The translations under genes and the position numbers were made by a program. The notes beneath the pieces are model-generated. The model had not been told where the DNA came from and did no database searches. It saw only the letters and a program-made list of their open reading frames with translations. This document shows, piece by piece, positions 23,070-35,500 of a DNA stretch of 64,000 nt; position 1 is the first letter of the stretch, and each line of letters opens with the position of its first letter. The DNA is taken from assembly GCA_020055645.1 (NCBI GenBank), contig CM034546.1, forward strand, positions 58,714,001-58,778,000, given 5' to 3'. Source of the DNA: Tomocerus qinae. Taxonomy: Eukaryota > Arthropoda > Collembola > Entomobryomorpha > Tomoceridae.

Positions 23070-23648
23070 CTTAGACACGTTAAGGGATTATGGCAGATTA
23101 ACCCTCGTCCCTTATAGGGATGAAATCAGCTAATTGTGATTAGCAACATTAAAACACTTTTTATTAAACAGCGCTAAATTATACTGAATTGCAATTGAGG
23201 TATATCAAAATTGAAGGTCGAATATAGATTAATGTGGCATCCACAATCAAATAAGATGACGTGTACAAATCGGCGTTTGCATTATAAGTACCTCTATGGT
23301 ATAACATTAGATACACAATGATAGCTTTGGCAGCGTACAGCAGCATAATTAAAGCAAAAAACGGCAATTAAGACATTAAAATGAATATGCACTTTCAGTT
23401 GTATAGTAGTCATCACTCTAAATAGTAAGAGTCAAGATTTGGCGATTTTAAATACAATTTTAAAATATCTTTAATTTATTACCCATAAATTATTTAAGAC
23501 ACAATTTTTAACCAATTTTAAATCCAAATTAGACGAGATTTGAAATTCGATAAAATGAAATTAAAATTACTGAGTATGTGTTACAATGCACTATTATAGT
23601 TTTTCATTCAGCCCATTGATGCGAGACGCATTAGTTGTCTACATAGTC
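23070..23648. other. Spacer downstream of P450 B
   Basis: No gene. 23150-23260 recurs at 28235-28350, and 23325-23410 recurs at 19880-19970. Confidence 0.55.
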
Positions 23649-25990
23649 CTACCTCTTGGAAAATATCACTTTGTGAGAGATTGGCGACAGCGCCATACCA
23701 TTAATATATCCAAGTCTAGGAAATGGCTCATTTGAATCAAATTCAACTTTGAATGACTGAAATAATCTTATTGTAAACAGAAATAATTCGTTTCTAGCCA
23801 AAGAATCACCTGGACATACTCTCCGCCCAACGGAGAAAGCCGTTAAAGGTTGGTGGTTAACAATGTCCAATTCGCCTGCTTCGTTTAAAAATCTTTCAGG
23901 TCGAAACTTTTCAGGATCTCCCCAAACGTCAGTGTTATGAGGCATAGCGTACAGGTTAGCAACCACCAACGTGCCTTTGGGAATTAAATATCCATGAAAT
24001 TTGACATCTTCGGTAGCTTCGTGAAGAACTCCAACAGGGCCTATGGCAGAAAATCTCAGAACTTCCATTATTACTGCTTCAACGTAAGGCAGCCTAAAAA
24101 TGGCATATTTAAATTATGATATTAAAATTTCTAATTCAGAATGTCAGATTACAAAAAACGATTATTGTTTCGAATTTCATTAATATTGCAATGGCTTATT
24201 TGATTACTTTTGTCGATCTTTTAGTGCAGGCAGTTTTCCAGGTGGTAATTGTTTCGTTATGATATTACATAATTTATTTTGTATTTGAAGATGGTAGGCC
24301 ATTAAATATACAATCCATCTCAAAGTAGAAGCCACCGGCTCAGTTCCGGCCAACAGAATGTCAAAAAGGCAATGCTTTAAATTTTCCTCTAAAAATAATT
24401 AGAATATTTAAACATGGAAATTCATTTTAAAAATATTTTAGAGAATAATATAAATAATTGAATTTCGAATTAAGCAATTATTTAATTACCTCCATCGTTT
24501 CCAAAGAATGAAGAGCTATTATCTGTTGTACTTCTAATTTTTTGTATATAGCAATCAACAAAATCTCTTTGAACTTCTTTGTCATAATTTTCCTTGTGAC
24601 GATTAATTACTTCCTGAGCAAATTCCAATACATTATTTACGCTAGCCATGACATATTTATAGCCAGAAAGCCTAGGAAAAATCTTGGACCATTTTGGGAA
24701 ATAAACGAATATCCCTTGGCCTGCGGCATTTGACATAATTCTGTAAAATATTCCCCAAGTTAACGTGAATTTGTAAATAATTGTAGATAATCAGATTGTC
24801 CATCAAAGTAATAATTTTCAAATTATTAGCATTTGTTAAATTAAGAAACGAAAGTGTTACGAAAGGAGAATAGAAAAGCATGTTCGGTAAAATTTGAATG
24901 AGTTATTGTGTATGTTTTAATTGTACCTGCCAAGATGTTCTGTTATTTTTAAAAAAGTCGGATCCTTCACTGAATATCTTTCTCCAGCAATAATACTCCA
25001 CAAAGAATTTATAGTCGGTATGTTGAAAACATTGTCTGTAGAAATTGTCTGCCCGCAGTTTTCTTTTAAATATTCAATTAGTTCATTCGCTTCGTATAGA
25101 ATTAAGTTTTCAATCGGTACTCCATTCCGGAAACCAGATTGAATGTATGAAAAAGCAAACCGACGCTGTTCTGTCCATTCTTTGCCAGTTGTTCCAATTA
25201 TTCCTATATAAAGACATTACAACATTTCCGAAATATTTTTTTTAAAGTTAAGGTGATTACCGGCTACCTCTGAGTATTCCGGTTTGTGGCTCTTCCAAAA
25301 AGAGTAAATTAGGTCGACCATTTAAAGTAGGAGTGTTGAATGCTTCCTTAGCAAGTCCATATTCATTAATAAACACAGCTCTGAATTAGAAAAACCAATT
25401 TGTTTTTATCATTAGCAAGCCTTTTTTATATCATAATCATAAACATTATCATTATGGTTTGGTATTTATAAGATTTAGTACTTTTTAGGCCCTAGATGGA
25501 GACCGATAATATCTCCGTACTTTTTCCTCATATTCATAACTGCCTTATAAGGCTCCAAACCAACCTGAGCAAAATTCCCTATGATGGGCCAACAAAAGGG
25601 AACTATAATACCAAATTTCTAATTAATAGTATCGAAAACACAAATAGTTATGTTCAGGCACGTATCTAGAAATTTGTTCAAGGGGGGGCGGAAGCAAAAA
25701 TTATGCCAAAAATAACACATATTCGCGCGAAGCGCGAAAAAATTTTGCAATTTTAGGCCATTTTAGAGAAAAAAACTCTCTTTTTCTCAGATTTAGGGGG
25801 GGCGATGCGCCCCCCCGCCCCCTACTAAATACGTGCTTGGTTATGTTAACTATTCACATTTTTGTATATAATTTTTGATAAACAATTAATAACATGTCTT
25901 ACCAGAAGGAAACGATTTAGACCTCCTTTGTAAAAACACAAAACAGAACAGTACAATGGGAAATATAAACGCTGATAATTCAAATATCAT
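23649..25990 (-). CDS. Cytochrome P450 (CYP2 clan), tandem copy B, altered I-helix
   Basis: Paralogue of copy A with identical exon lengths: 25903-25990, 25482-25602, 25268-25380, 24927-25203, 24490-24740, 24208-24388 and 23649-24093 (1476 nt, 491 residues, no stops). It keeps WTEQRR, EVLRF, RPERF and the haem loop FSVGRRVCPGD. Two normally conserved sites changed. The I-helix reads AGTEPV, replacing the oxygen-activating threonine with proline, and the hinge reads FPSVP instead of FPPGP. An I-helix without the threonine is seen in P450s that rearrange peroxides instead of activating oxygen, so altered chemistry is possible; relaxed constraint is the alternative. A hAT-like MITE lies in intron 1. 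Confidence 0.9.
25655..25839. mobile_element. hAT-like MITE, copy 1 (intron 1 of P450 B)
   Basis: 185 bp. Left end CAGGCACGTATCTAG, right end CTAAATACGTGCTTG (inverted). Flanked by an exact 8-bp duplication GTTATGTT (25647-25654, 25840-25847). The interior has a G-run, an 'attcgcgcgaagcgcgaa' palindrome and a C-run. Ends starting CA(G/A)G with an 8-bp duplication fit the hAT superfamily. No coding capacity. Confidence 0.88.
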
Positions 25991-26655
25991 TTTAAGTCAA
26001 CTATAAGCAACTGAAAGTAAATGCAATAAAATGTTGATTATTCACAAGCCCAGTAGATTTTCTGCAAAATGGAAATAGTAATATCCTGTACTATAGCACT
26101 ATAATGTATCGTTTTAATGATGTTTTAGCTTCTGGTAAAGTTTCTATACATTTTGTGCTGCAAAAGGGATTCGTCTTCACTTCGACAAGGAAAGTTTTCT
26201 ACCTGCACCTGCACCTTATCTAAAATATTAGATAGGGTTGGAACGTTGGAATGTGGTAAAACAACAAAAATATGGAAATACCCCCCGGCGACCATGAATA
26301 AGGTATTAGGTAACGGTAAAAGTTGCATCGTGCATCTTTTAAGATGCACGATGTAACACTGTACCAACCAACCTACCTAAGAAAGTTACTTAGTACCTTA
26401 GTATGTATATAGTTACCTTATTATGTTACTGGTTGTACAACCTACCAACTTATTTACCTGAATCTGCTTCAATAAACATCCAACAACTGCGTCATACGGA
26501 TAATATTATTGCATCGTTGCATTGTTATATAGTATACGTAGTAAAGTTACTTGGTGCATTAAATAAACATTAGTGCATTAACGCACATCAATCCATTGAT
26601 AGAAAAAATATCATCTATATTTATAAGGATGTTAAATTGATGTGTATATTATTGT
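25991..26655. other. Upstream region of P450 B
   Basis: No gene. It contains a small hairpin (26323-26356, 'gcatcgtgcatcttttaaga' with its complement) and the duplicated promoter block described for copy A. Confidence 0.55.
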
Positions 26656-26664
26656 GTAAGTTAG

Positions 26665-27677
26665 GGTGCTATGTAAACTGGTCCTAGTAAACTGGTATTT
26701 TAGGTGCAAAGTAAACTGGTCTTGGTCAATTACCAACTGGTCCTCCCGCGTTAGTAAACTGGTCTTGGTCAATTACCAACTGGTCCTATGCCAAAAGTAA
26801 ACTGGTCTTAGTCAATTACCAACTGGTCCTCCTGCATTAGTAAACTGGTCTTGCTAAATACCAACTGTTCCTATGCCAAAAGTAAACTGGTCTTGGTCAA
26901 ACACTATGATTGTTCTTCCCATGAAAATAAGCGCCTTATATCTTTAAGTTTGATGAGTTGAGGTATATGGTGTGGTATGTAGAACTAATTTATTCAATCT
27001 CTACCTTATCGTACAACTCCGTACCTAAGTTATGAGCTCTGACATCAAGTTTAGTCTTCTGCAGAAATTTGAGTAGAACACTATGGCTGTGACATTTGTA
27101 AAATCGCAAAGAGGAAAAGATAAGTTAGTGCAGCAAGGCTACGCTTATACATTTTCAGCCACTACTAAAGATGGAAGGACCACATGGAGATATGAAAATA
27201 GGAAAAATTGCAATGGAAGGCTAATCTACAGCGAAAGGATCAGGAGCTGAAATAATAACCGAACATTCACACAATTCTGAATCATCAAGGTAAGTATTAC
27301 TAAGTAAACTAACAATTTTGTTAGTTTGTTTTATAAGTTGACAAAATATTTCAAATAATTATAATTCAATTCGATTACAATTACATTCTATTTCAGGCGT
27401 GAATAAAAATCCATGAAAAAATTCATGAATAAATATGCGGTGTGTGTCAATATGTAGTAGTTCACTTATTTCACGTTCACTTATTTCACAAAGACCAGTT
27501 TACTAATTCAGCAGGACCAGTTGGTAATTGACTAAGACCAGTTTACTTTTGGCATAGGACCAGTTGGTAATTGACGAAGACCAGTTTACTTTTGGCATAG
27601 GACCAGTTGGTATTTAGCAAGACCAGTTTACGTTTGACCCTAAAGACCAGTTTACTTGGACGAGTTTACGTGACACC
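26665..27677. mobile_element. Foldback MULE with tandem repeats in both arms
   Basis: 1013 bp, flanked by an exact 9-bp duplication GTAAGTTAG (26656-26664 and 27678-27686), the usual MULE size. Ends are GGTGCTATGTAAACTGGTC and, inverted, GGTGTCACGTAAACTCGTC. Each arm (26680-26900, 27490-27660) is made of ~43-bp direct repeats containing 'agtaaactggtcttggtcaa' and 'taccaactggtcc', inverted relative to the other arm, so the DNA can fold into a long hairpin. The middle carries a FLYWCH finger relic. Confidence 0.9.
27083..27290 (+). pseudogene. FLYWCH zinc-finger exon inside the foldback MULE
   Basis: From the ATG at 27083: FVKSQRGKDKLVQQGYAY, then TTWRYENRKNCNGRLIYS. After a frameshift near 27230 comes ITEHSHNSESSR, followed by a GTAAGT donor. 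F..S.RG...L...GY.Y, W, C.GR and H.H fit the FLYWCH finger, except that the residue after WR is Y where Cys is usual. The later exons of a transposase are absent. Such fingers are typically the N-terminal DNA-binding part of MULE transposases. Confidence 0.75.
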
Positions 27678-27686
27678 GTAAGTTAG

Positions 27687-29460
27687 CTATATATTTGCAA
27701 ATAAGCTATAATTTAGATATGTAATGCAAATATATCTACAACCTCTCATTGATACCCACCGTGAAAACGTTCAAACGAAAAAATAATAACCTAACTATAC
27801 TCATATATATTACTTAAACGAACGTTACCTAATGTAGCCTAAAAATTTAGTCTGAACTTCTGGACTACACTAGTTATTCAGGCATCCCTAACAAATTTCT
27901 TTTTTCAAATGTCAAAAAACTGAGCTGTGATGTTTCTGGTGATTTTTGTCTCAATTTCCCCAAAGGACCTTTTTTAGAACGAATGTCTTTAAATGTGCAA
28001 TATTCTGCTCTATCAGAAGCTCGGTACTTTACATGGGCATTTTGTTTAGGTCTCATGTACCCCCTTGGAAATTGTATAATGACCCTACTGGGCTGTACGT
28101 ATGTGTCGGGCTCAAAAACCATAAATGCAAACTATTCGCATCAACAGAGCTGGAGGCATTGACCATTATTTGGAATTTACCCGTTCATTTGCCCTATATA
28201 TGGGGTAGTTTGGAAGAGCGCCATTAGATCTAATAAAAGCCCTTTTTATTAAACAGTACTGAATTAAACAGAATTGGAAATAGGGGAATATCAAAATTGA
28301 AGGTCGAATAGATTAATGTAGCGTCGACAATCAAAAACGATGACGGGTACACTAGTATCTATATTTTATCAGACTGATAACGTCAACTGCATTGACCATA
28401 GGAATAGAATAACGAGATAGGACTTTTAATTGCATTTCCATCACTGTCTTTCTTCACTTGCTAGCTAACGCTGGATATTAAGTAAGCAAAAAATGACTAA
28501 GGAAATTTATATTTTCCAGAATAATTGGTTTCCTATGACATTTTGGTGCTAAATTATTTCCATGTGAGTAAAAGATGAAAAATGTGAGATAGAGTATAGT
28601 CATTAGTAACTTTGTTGGAACTTCTACTGTAGGGTGTGGAGTAATAGTGTTGATTGAGATGCTGTGACTGTGTGTATTGTAGGTACGCCAAAATGAACTC
28701 GGGTGTGCACTTGACCTGACCTTACGAAGTTGCTAAATGTGGTGTCAAAATAACCGAATGTGTTTAATTACAAACTAATTATTTATTGCACCAAAGATAT
28801 CTAAGAATTAACAGACAAATGATTGTTGCTAGATTGCAATGCTTCTAATTGAGAACAGACAAGTACTCAACTTCGACTGCAGCGTGCTTATGGTTCTTAG
28901 AACTTGATGCTTGAGCTTTGAATGATTGAATAGACTTAAAAGGAAAGTATCATATCAGTGGCGCTGAAATTGTAACTTAACTAAAATACGAAATGATAGC
29001 ATAACATAAAGAATACAGAATACTAGGGGTAATACTGAACATCTACCAAGGAAAAACAATCATATTTACCATTAAAAATCTTATTCTTAAAATCTTCATT
29101 TAGCATCATCATTTGAAGTTTTATTGAAATGGATAAATTTTCTAATTAAGTATCCGATATCTTGCAGCTTGTAGGTAACATTTCATTATAAGCGTATTAT
29201 GGCCAAGTAACCACTTAATTAATGATAGTCGCGAAGAAGCCACACACTTTTACACTACCTCTGATAAACAGACAAGAACGCTTGCAGTGTTAACAGAAGT
29301 GACAATGATACTGAGTGCTGTACGTCAATTGATTTACGAATTTGTTTTTTAAAACCGAAGGAAAAGAGATTTTTGTTCCTTTGTCAATGTTCCCAAAATA
29401 TTAATAGCATTGATAAAATTAATTATTTGTTACTTTACAATTCATTGGCATTTTTGAAAA
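27687..29460. other. Intergenic; orphan piece of P450 flank
   Basis: No gene recognised. 28235-28350 matches 23150-23260 ('ctttttattaaacag', 'tatcaaaattgaaggtcgaa'), the downstream flank of P450 B, with no P450 beside it. This suggests a third P450 unit once lay here. Short open frames at 27874-28227 overlap on both strands and have no family features. Confidence 0.55.
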
Positions 29461-31560
29461 ATGAAGATGAATTTCTACAGTTGTGGAAAATTGGTATTGT
29501 ATTTACTTATACAATCTAGGATGTCATTCAGCCTAGTAACGTCTAAACCAGGTTCAGTATCAGATCTAGGTGTTCCTAATTCCAATTGTGATGAATACAA
29601 ATACATCGAACAATTTCTTTACAACAATTTAAATTATTGTAAGGTTGTTTTCGTTCAAGAAGCTGATTCTCGTTTAAATAATGAGCTGTTCCATCATTTA
29701 ATTACCGCAACCAAACACACAAGTGTTCTACTTTTAGCCATTAGGAAAAACAATTTTGTATACCAAAATGAAACAAAATTATTGGCCGAGAATATGAATC
29801 AACATAAATTTAAATCAACTTGTTCAGTAGTAATTACTTCAGTTCATCAACTAACGGAAAATTTCTCAAATATCTTTTCAAGTCTGCTTATTTCTAATTC
29901 CAATCCTATAACTGTCAAAGATAAAGACTATTATATATTTTTCACGAATGTATATATTCCTGACGAAATTCGAAAGACAATATTATTACATGAATTAAAA
30001 TATAAAATAATTCTATTTTGTGCCCAAAATTGCAGCGCCCAAATGGTAACAATGTGTACATACTGTGACAACGGGGACTCTGAACTTAAAAATGTCGCAA
30101 TGGTGAACCCTCCATCATTTTCAGATATATTTGAAGATTTTACAAAGAATTTTCATGGGCATAAAATAAGATTAACTGGATATACAGCTTACCCTTATGC
30201 TTATGAAATTCACAAATTAAACGGAGAGTACAAGAATAAAAGGGGATTCCAAACAGAACTTTTTTCTGTGGTTCAAGAAAAGTTGAATTTTACCTACTCA
30301 GTAAAACCATCAACAGGATTTGGTGAAATTCGGGAAGGGGGATCTGGAGTTAAGCTTGAAAATGGAACTTGGATCGGTTGTTTCGGGGATATCCTTTTGA
30401 ACAGGGCAGACGTCGCATTTACCATAGGATTGAATTCTCAGCGTTTTGGGGAAAAAGACATTGAATATACTACACAGACTTCATATGCCTACATTACTTT
30501 TGCAATGCCAAAGGCTAAGACTTTTAACACGTGGAAAATAATATTTCAATCATTCTGCACAAATCTGTGGATTGTTCTCTGTGCAGCATTTGCTTTCACA
30601 ACAGCGGCAGTGTTTTTCCTAGAAAATAATTTTCATTTTGCTAATACCACTAAAGGAGACAGCCAAAAAAACTATTTCAGTGTGAAAGACATAATTATTG
30701 CTCTCTTGGCATCTGCACTAGCTCAACCTGCCCATTGTCCTTACAAATTAGCCTCCAAAGTGTACTTTGCCAATTGGCTTTGTTTTACAATGGTTATCGG
30801 AGTGGCTTACGTCACAAAACTAACATCTCTAATTTCCCTACCTGCAACGGAAACCATTCCTCAGACATTTGATCAGCTTTCTGCATCGGATTTTCAGTTG
30901 GGAGCATCTTTAGGATTTTACGGGGGTGTTGGGAGACTCGTTTTCAAAGATTCTCCGAGTAAATTAATGAAAAATATATACCGAAAACTAAATCGGTATA
31001 AAGACGATGAAATGTGTGTGCTCAAAGCAACAAATTCCAAACGTGCATGTATAATCTGGGATGGTGCGTTGCAATACATCATCAAAAAGGACTTTGCCAG
31101 CAGTAATGGCCAACATCCGTTTTCACCAATCTCAGATATGGTCTCATTTATACCTATAGCTTGGATAACCAGAAGAGGAGCTCCTTATATGCACCAGTTC
31201 AACAAAATTATCCAGAGAGTCAGAGATACTGGATTGGTAGCACAATGGACGGATATGGATTGGGCCAAGCAGAGACAACAGAGATTTGATTTACGTAACA
31301 ACCCAGGACGTTGTAGCAACCCTAATACTACTGATTGCGAGGGAAAAGTTATCAGATACAATCGGGATATTTATGAAAGCGGTTCATCACGCCCATTTAC
31401 TCTAGATCATGTTCAAGGATCATTTTATGTCGTCTGCGCCGGATCTTTCATAGCTTTCGTTGCATTTTTATTCGAATTGTGGAATAAACATTATTCTAAA
31501 GTAGCACATCAAAATATAACAAAAATAAACCTCGAAATTTATATATGGCTCTCAAAATAA
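29461..31560 (+). CDS. Ionotropic receptor (IR), intronless
   Basis: A 699-residue, single-exon protein predicted to be a ligand-gated cation channel of the variant glutamate receptor family in chemosensory dendrites. The N-terminus carries a hydrophobic signal-like segment, then a poorly conserved extracellular domain. A ligand-binding half S1 follows (YKNKRGFQTELFSVVQEKL ... GTWIGCFGDILLNRADVAFT). TM1 is LWIVLCAAFAFTTAAVFFL, then come a pore segment, TM2 (WLCFTMVIGVAYVTKLTSLI, equivalent to the SYTANL region), S2, and TM3 near the C-terminus (FYVVCAGSFIAFVAFLFELW). Six or so N-glycosylation sites are visible. No neighbouring IR duplicates it closely. Intronless copies are common among divergent IRs. 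Ligand unknown. Confidence 0.85.
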   Translation: MKMNFYSCGKLVLYLLIQSRMSFSLVTSKPGSVSDLGVPNSNCDEYKYIEQFLYNNLNYCKVVFVQEADSRLNNELFHHLITATKHTSVLLLAIRKNNFVYQNETKLLAENMNQHKFKSTCSVVITSVHQLTENFSNIFSSLLISNSNPITVKDKDYYIFFTNVYIPDEIRKTILLHELKYKIILFCAQNCSAQMVTMCTYCDNGDSELKNVAMVNPPSFSDIFEDFTKNFHGHKIRLTGYTAYPYAYEIHKLNGEYKNKRGFQTELFSVVQEKLNFTYSVKPSTGFGEIREGGSGVKLENGTWIGCFGDILLNRADVAFTIGLNSQRFGEKDIEYTTQTSYAYITFAMPKAKTFNTWKIIFQSFCTNLWIVLCAAFAFTTAAVFFLENNFHFANTTKGDSQKNYFSVKDIIIALLASALAQPAHCPYKLASKVYFANWLCFTMVIGVAYVTKLTSLISLPATETIPQTFDQLSASDFQLGASLGFYGGVGRLVFKDSPSKLMKNIYRKLNRYKDDEMCVLKATNSKRACIIWDGALQYIIKKDFASSNGQHPFSPISDMVSFIPIAWITRRGAPYMHQFNKIIQRVRDTGLVAQWTDMDWAKQRQQRFDLRNNPGRCSNPNTTDCEGKVIRYNRDIYESGSSRPFTLDHVQGSFYVVCAGSFIAFVAFLFELWNKHYSKVAHQNITKINLEIYIWLSK

Positions 31561-32501
31561 GCTGAGGTATTCAATATGTTTAAAATATCCTTTAAATATT
31601 GCTTTTTTGATTTCAAGTGCGTAATGTCGGTATGCAGCAAATCCCTCGACTGGAAGTGGATACCCAACACTGGACTTGGATGAGGATAAACCTAGTGAAA
31701 GAGTTACAAATATGCATTCTTAGTGAGCGTAACCAAATATTTGTACATTTCTATGAATATCTGGATGATATTTTGATTTGGAGGGTAACACAAGATACTT
31801 ATAATATTTGCTAACAAGCCAATTAAAATAAAGAAAACTGTAGACATTTGACAATAATTGTTTTGCAAGGCATTTGTATGTATTTGTTGGTCTAATAAGA
31901 CTGGTAAACTTAGATAGATTGAAAATAAATAACTTATTGCATTGCTAAGTAGCCCTGCTATGTAAAAACTATCGTCGTAGCTTGTTCATAATCAATCAAA
32001 CTTTACATAATCGATATTGCACTGACAGTGACATAACCAATTATATGCCAACCAAAAGAGGCTTGGTAGTTAGCATTTATCACTATTCAAAACAAGGTAG
32101 ACAACAAAACGAACTTCTAAAAATAAATAGTACTTTGTAATCAATGTTCATGCGTAGGGTTAAAATGCAGAAAAATGGGCAATAAAGTATGTGCAATTTA
32201 TAACGAATATAACGATTAATTATTAGGATCCCCAAAAATTACAAACGATACTATAATTACAAGTTACAATTACAAGTTACCAATTCAATACGCAGGTTTT
32301 AACATTAGAAATTATCAAGTAGATAACAAAAACAGAAATACTTGTTATACACAAAGACTTGTGTACAGATAAAGAAGTAATTATTAAATAAATATTCAAT
32401 ATTAATATTAACAAACTAATTATTACAAAGTATCTAAAGAAAATGGTGATTGCTAAATGAATACAATATTTATAGATTTATATTATGCCTGTTCATGTTT
32501 T
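31561..32501. other. Intergenic between IR and MGA-domain gene
   Basis: Nothing recognised apart from AATAAA-type signals downstream of each convergent gene. Confidence 0.6.
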
Positions 32502-35500
32502 TCAAAATAATCCTTCGACCCACTCTTTATAATCTGGGACTTCGTCGTCATGAAATTCTTTGCAATCGACGGTATCTTGCTCATTAGGTGAGTCGATTGT
32601 CTCATTGTCTAATGGTTTGTCTTCAAATATCTTTAAGCGAATTGCATTCCGCACAGTTTGTACTTGAGGATGCAAATTAGCTGAACATTTCATAGAGTCC
32701 GACCATTTCAGTTGGATTAAATTCCGTCTTTGATTATGATTGTGCGATATACGAAATGACGCTGGGACTTCATCTTCTTCATACTGCATCAGAAAATAGA
32801 TTTATTTAACTTTTATTCTACAACAGGATACAAATAAAATAATTCACTTACAGTTTCCATTAACTCGGGGATAATTTGCTCCATTATTTCAGGACCCACG
32901 ATTTTATTCGTCATTACTTCAGACTCGTCATCCTCCTATTAAAGTAATAGTGCAAAATTATTTAATAATAACATCCAAATAAAAAGCATCTATGCAAAGT
33001 TAAGTATTATTTAGATAGCATTGTTATTACATCATTTTTCACACGTTGAATTCTGTGATGGAATGATTCTGCAAGGTTATTTTGATTTACATTGTACGAA
33101 AAATCCCAGAAATGTGAAGAACCGAAATACTTTTTTTCTTGAATGCCTTCCATAAAGGACAGAGCTTGATCAAAGGTAACATTTGTAGTTTGACGAAGAC
33201 TTTTCTTCACTGGTCCTAAGACGACTAAATTTCCTAATCTCGGCAGCACGTACATACTCACTAAAATACATAATGACAAGCAAAATAATGTTATAGACTT
33301 TATATATTTAAATAACGTACATTCTAATTTGGGGTTTGGGGTACCTAATAATAAATAGCTTATGTATAAATATACCAATTACACAAAAATAAGATCAAAG
33401 CCTTTTTTATTAAATTTTCATTAAAAAATGCCAATGATGGTCAATTCTTCTCGGAGAAGGTTCATAATTCCAATAAATTATTTTAATGTCAAAGAATACG
33501 ATTCATGCAATTTGATTTGGCTACTAATTATTACTTTGTGAAATATAAATCGGAAACGGGCAGTTTTACGTAAAGTATTTATAAGTGAATACATAAGATG
33601 ACATCCCTAATCTAATGCTCTTTAACCATTTATTTATTGAAAGCTATTATTATATAATTAACGCGATAAAACAAATGTACAAATATAAAAGTAATGGTTG
33701 GCTTTGAAACTGAACTAATCGTACTTACTCGTAGACTTGGAGTTCCTAATTTCGTGATGCTGTAATTTCAACTTCACAACTTTTCGCAGCTTTTCCGCTT
33801 GGATTTTCTGGAACATCAAGAATCTCTTGAAGAAAATGAGGCCAATGTCTGTGAAGGAAATGCAAGAAGATCTTGAACAGTGCTCTTCAAATTGAAGTTC
33901 ATATATAAGCCATTCTGATTTTTCCGGAAGGATTGGTAGCACCAATTGATCTTCAGTAGTCCCTTTTTTCGATACATACGGATATGCCTCAGAAATGGTC
34001 CAAGATATGAATATAGTTTTCCCATCTTGACGCTTTATTGTGTCTCTCATTTGGACATTCTCTAACACTCCTAAAATGAAATTTACATAATAAATTGTAC
34101 CAAAGACTAAAAATAGCTCTATATAATATGACTGGTCCTACTTCATGATGTCACAAAATTCATTTCGTGTAGTTTTAATACATTCAGTTCATTTATAGAA
34201 GGAGAAGACGTTTAACCGATGTATATTAAGTAATAGTAATAGGCAGAGGAAAGAAAAATGGTAATTTACGTTTGATATCCCCATATGAAGTTATGGCAGC
34301 AACGCAAGATTGAAGGAATTCACTTTCAATAAGCGGAGTTGTGCCAATTTTTTGGTACAAGATGGTAGGATATTCATCTTCGTCACTCGGTTGACAAACG
34401 CCATTTATTTCACTGCTAAAAAAGTAGGTAATTGTCAATTAACACCGACTATTAAATGTGAAAATACCATTGAATACAATTAAATTATTTGTCATACCCC
34501 GATTTAGGTTCTGTATTGTTATTATTTCGGTGCTCATCACCCAAAGGAGAAACTTGATCCACGTTCGATGGCTTTGAATTGATTTCTATTATTTTCTTGT
34601 TCCTTCCGTTTGTCATCCTTTGGTTTCCATCAGATCCGAATTTTTTACTTCCATTTATGGACATAGACCCGAAGCGCGGTGCATTCCTTTTCCGATATTG
34701 GACTCCGTGGATTATGTTTTGATTGTTCTGATTTCTCAATCTTGAAAATGACCGACCAGCTGCATTTCCAAGCGGAGCTGGTCTGTTTTTTTCCAACCGC
34801 TTATAACTGGCCTACAAGTTTTACATTTAATTACACTTTTGAATTAATAAATAGTGAAAGTTGAAGAGTTGAAGTTGGAAAAGAGATTTTTACCAAAGTA
34901 TATTTGTAGGTAGCATCCGAACGTTTCCAATTGAGAAGGCTGACTCGTGGTCGAAGTCTTGATCGAATGTCCCCATCGTTATTAATGTTGGTACTAGGAA
35001 AGCAAATGCAGCCAAACATACAGTTGAAATTTTGACATCGAGAACGAATGATCTCTTTTTGTGCAATAGATTGACAAACACATCCCAATCTACAGAATTC
35101 CTTTTCACACGGTCCACAATATCCGGGGAGAGGGCGAAGATCCACTTCATCGACTTCATAGTCAATAATGACATCTGCTTCTTTGATATATTTATTGTAA
35201 TTGACAACAACCATCGTCCCATTTATCATTAACTTGTTTCTGCCTACTTTTTCGACCGTTGGCTTATCATCTTCAAACCAATGCTTGAATTTGGATTGAC
35301 TTGGCTTCGGCATGTTCTCTTTCGGTAGATCTGAAGATTTATTGGATACAACTAATTTCGTTTGCTCTGGAATGGATTTACTGGAACAAGGAGTAGGCTC
35401 TTCGCTTTTGTTGACTTTATTTCCCTGAGTTTTAACTGGAGACGCCGTTTCGGTTAAATTCAAGTTTGTGGTGTTAATTTCGTCTGGAAAATATGCAACC

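Noticed and set aside
27874..28227. Overlapping ORFs on both strands
   Set aside because: Neither shows domain features or a paralogue in the window; most likely chance.
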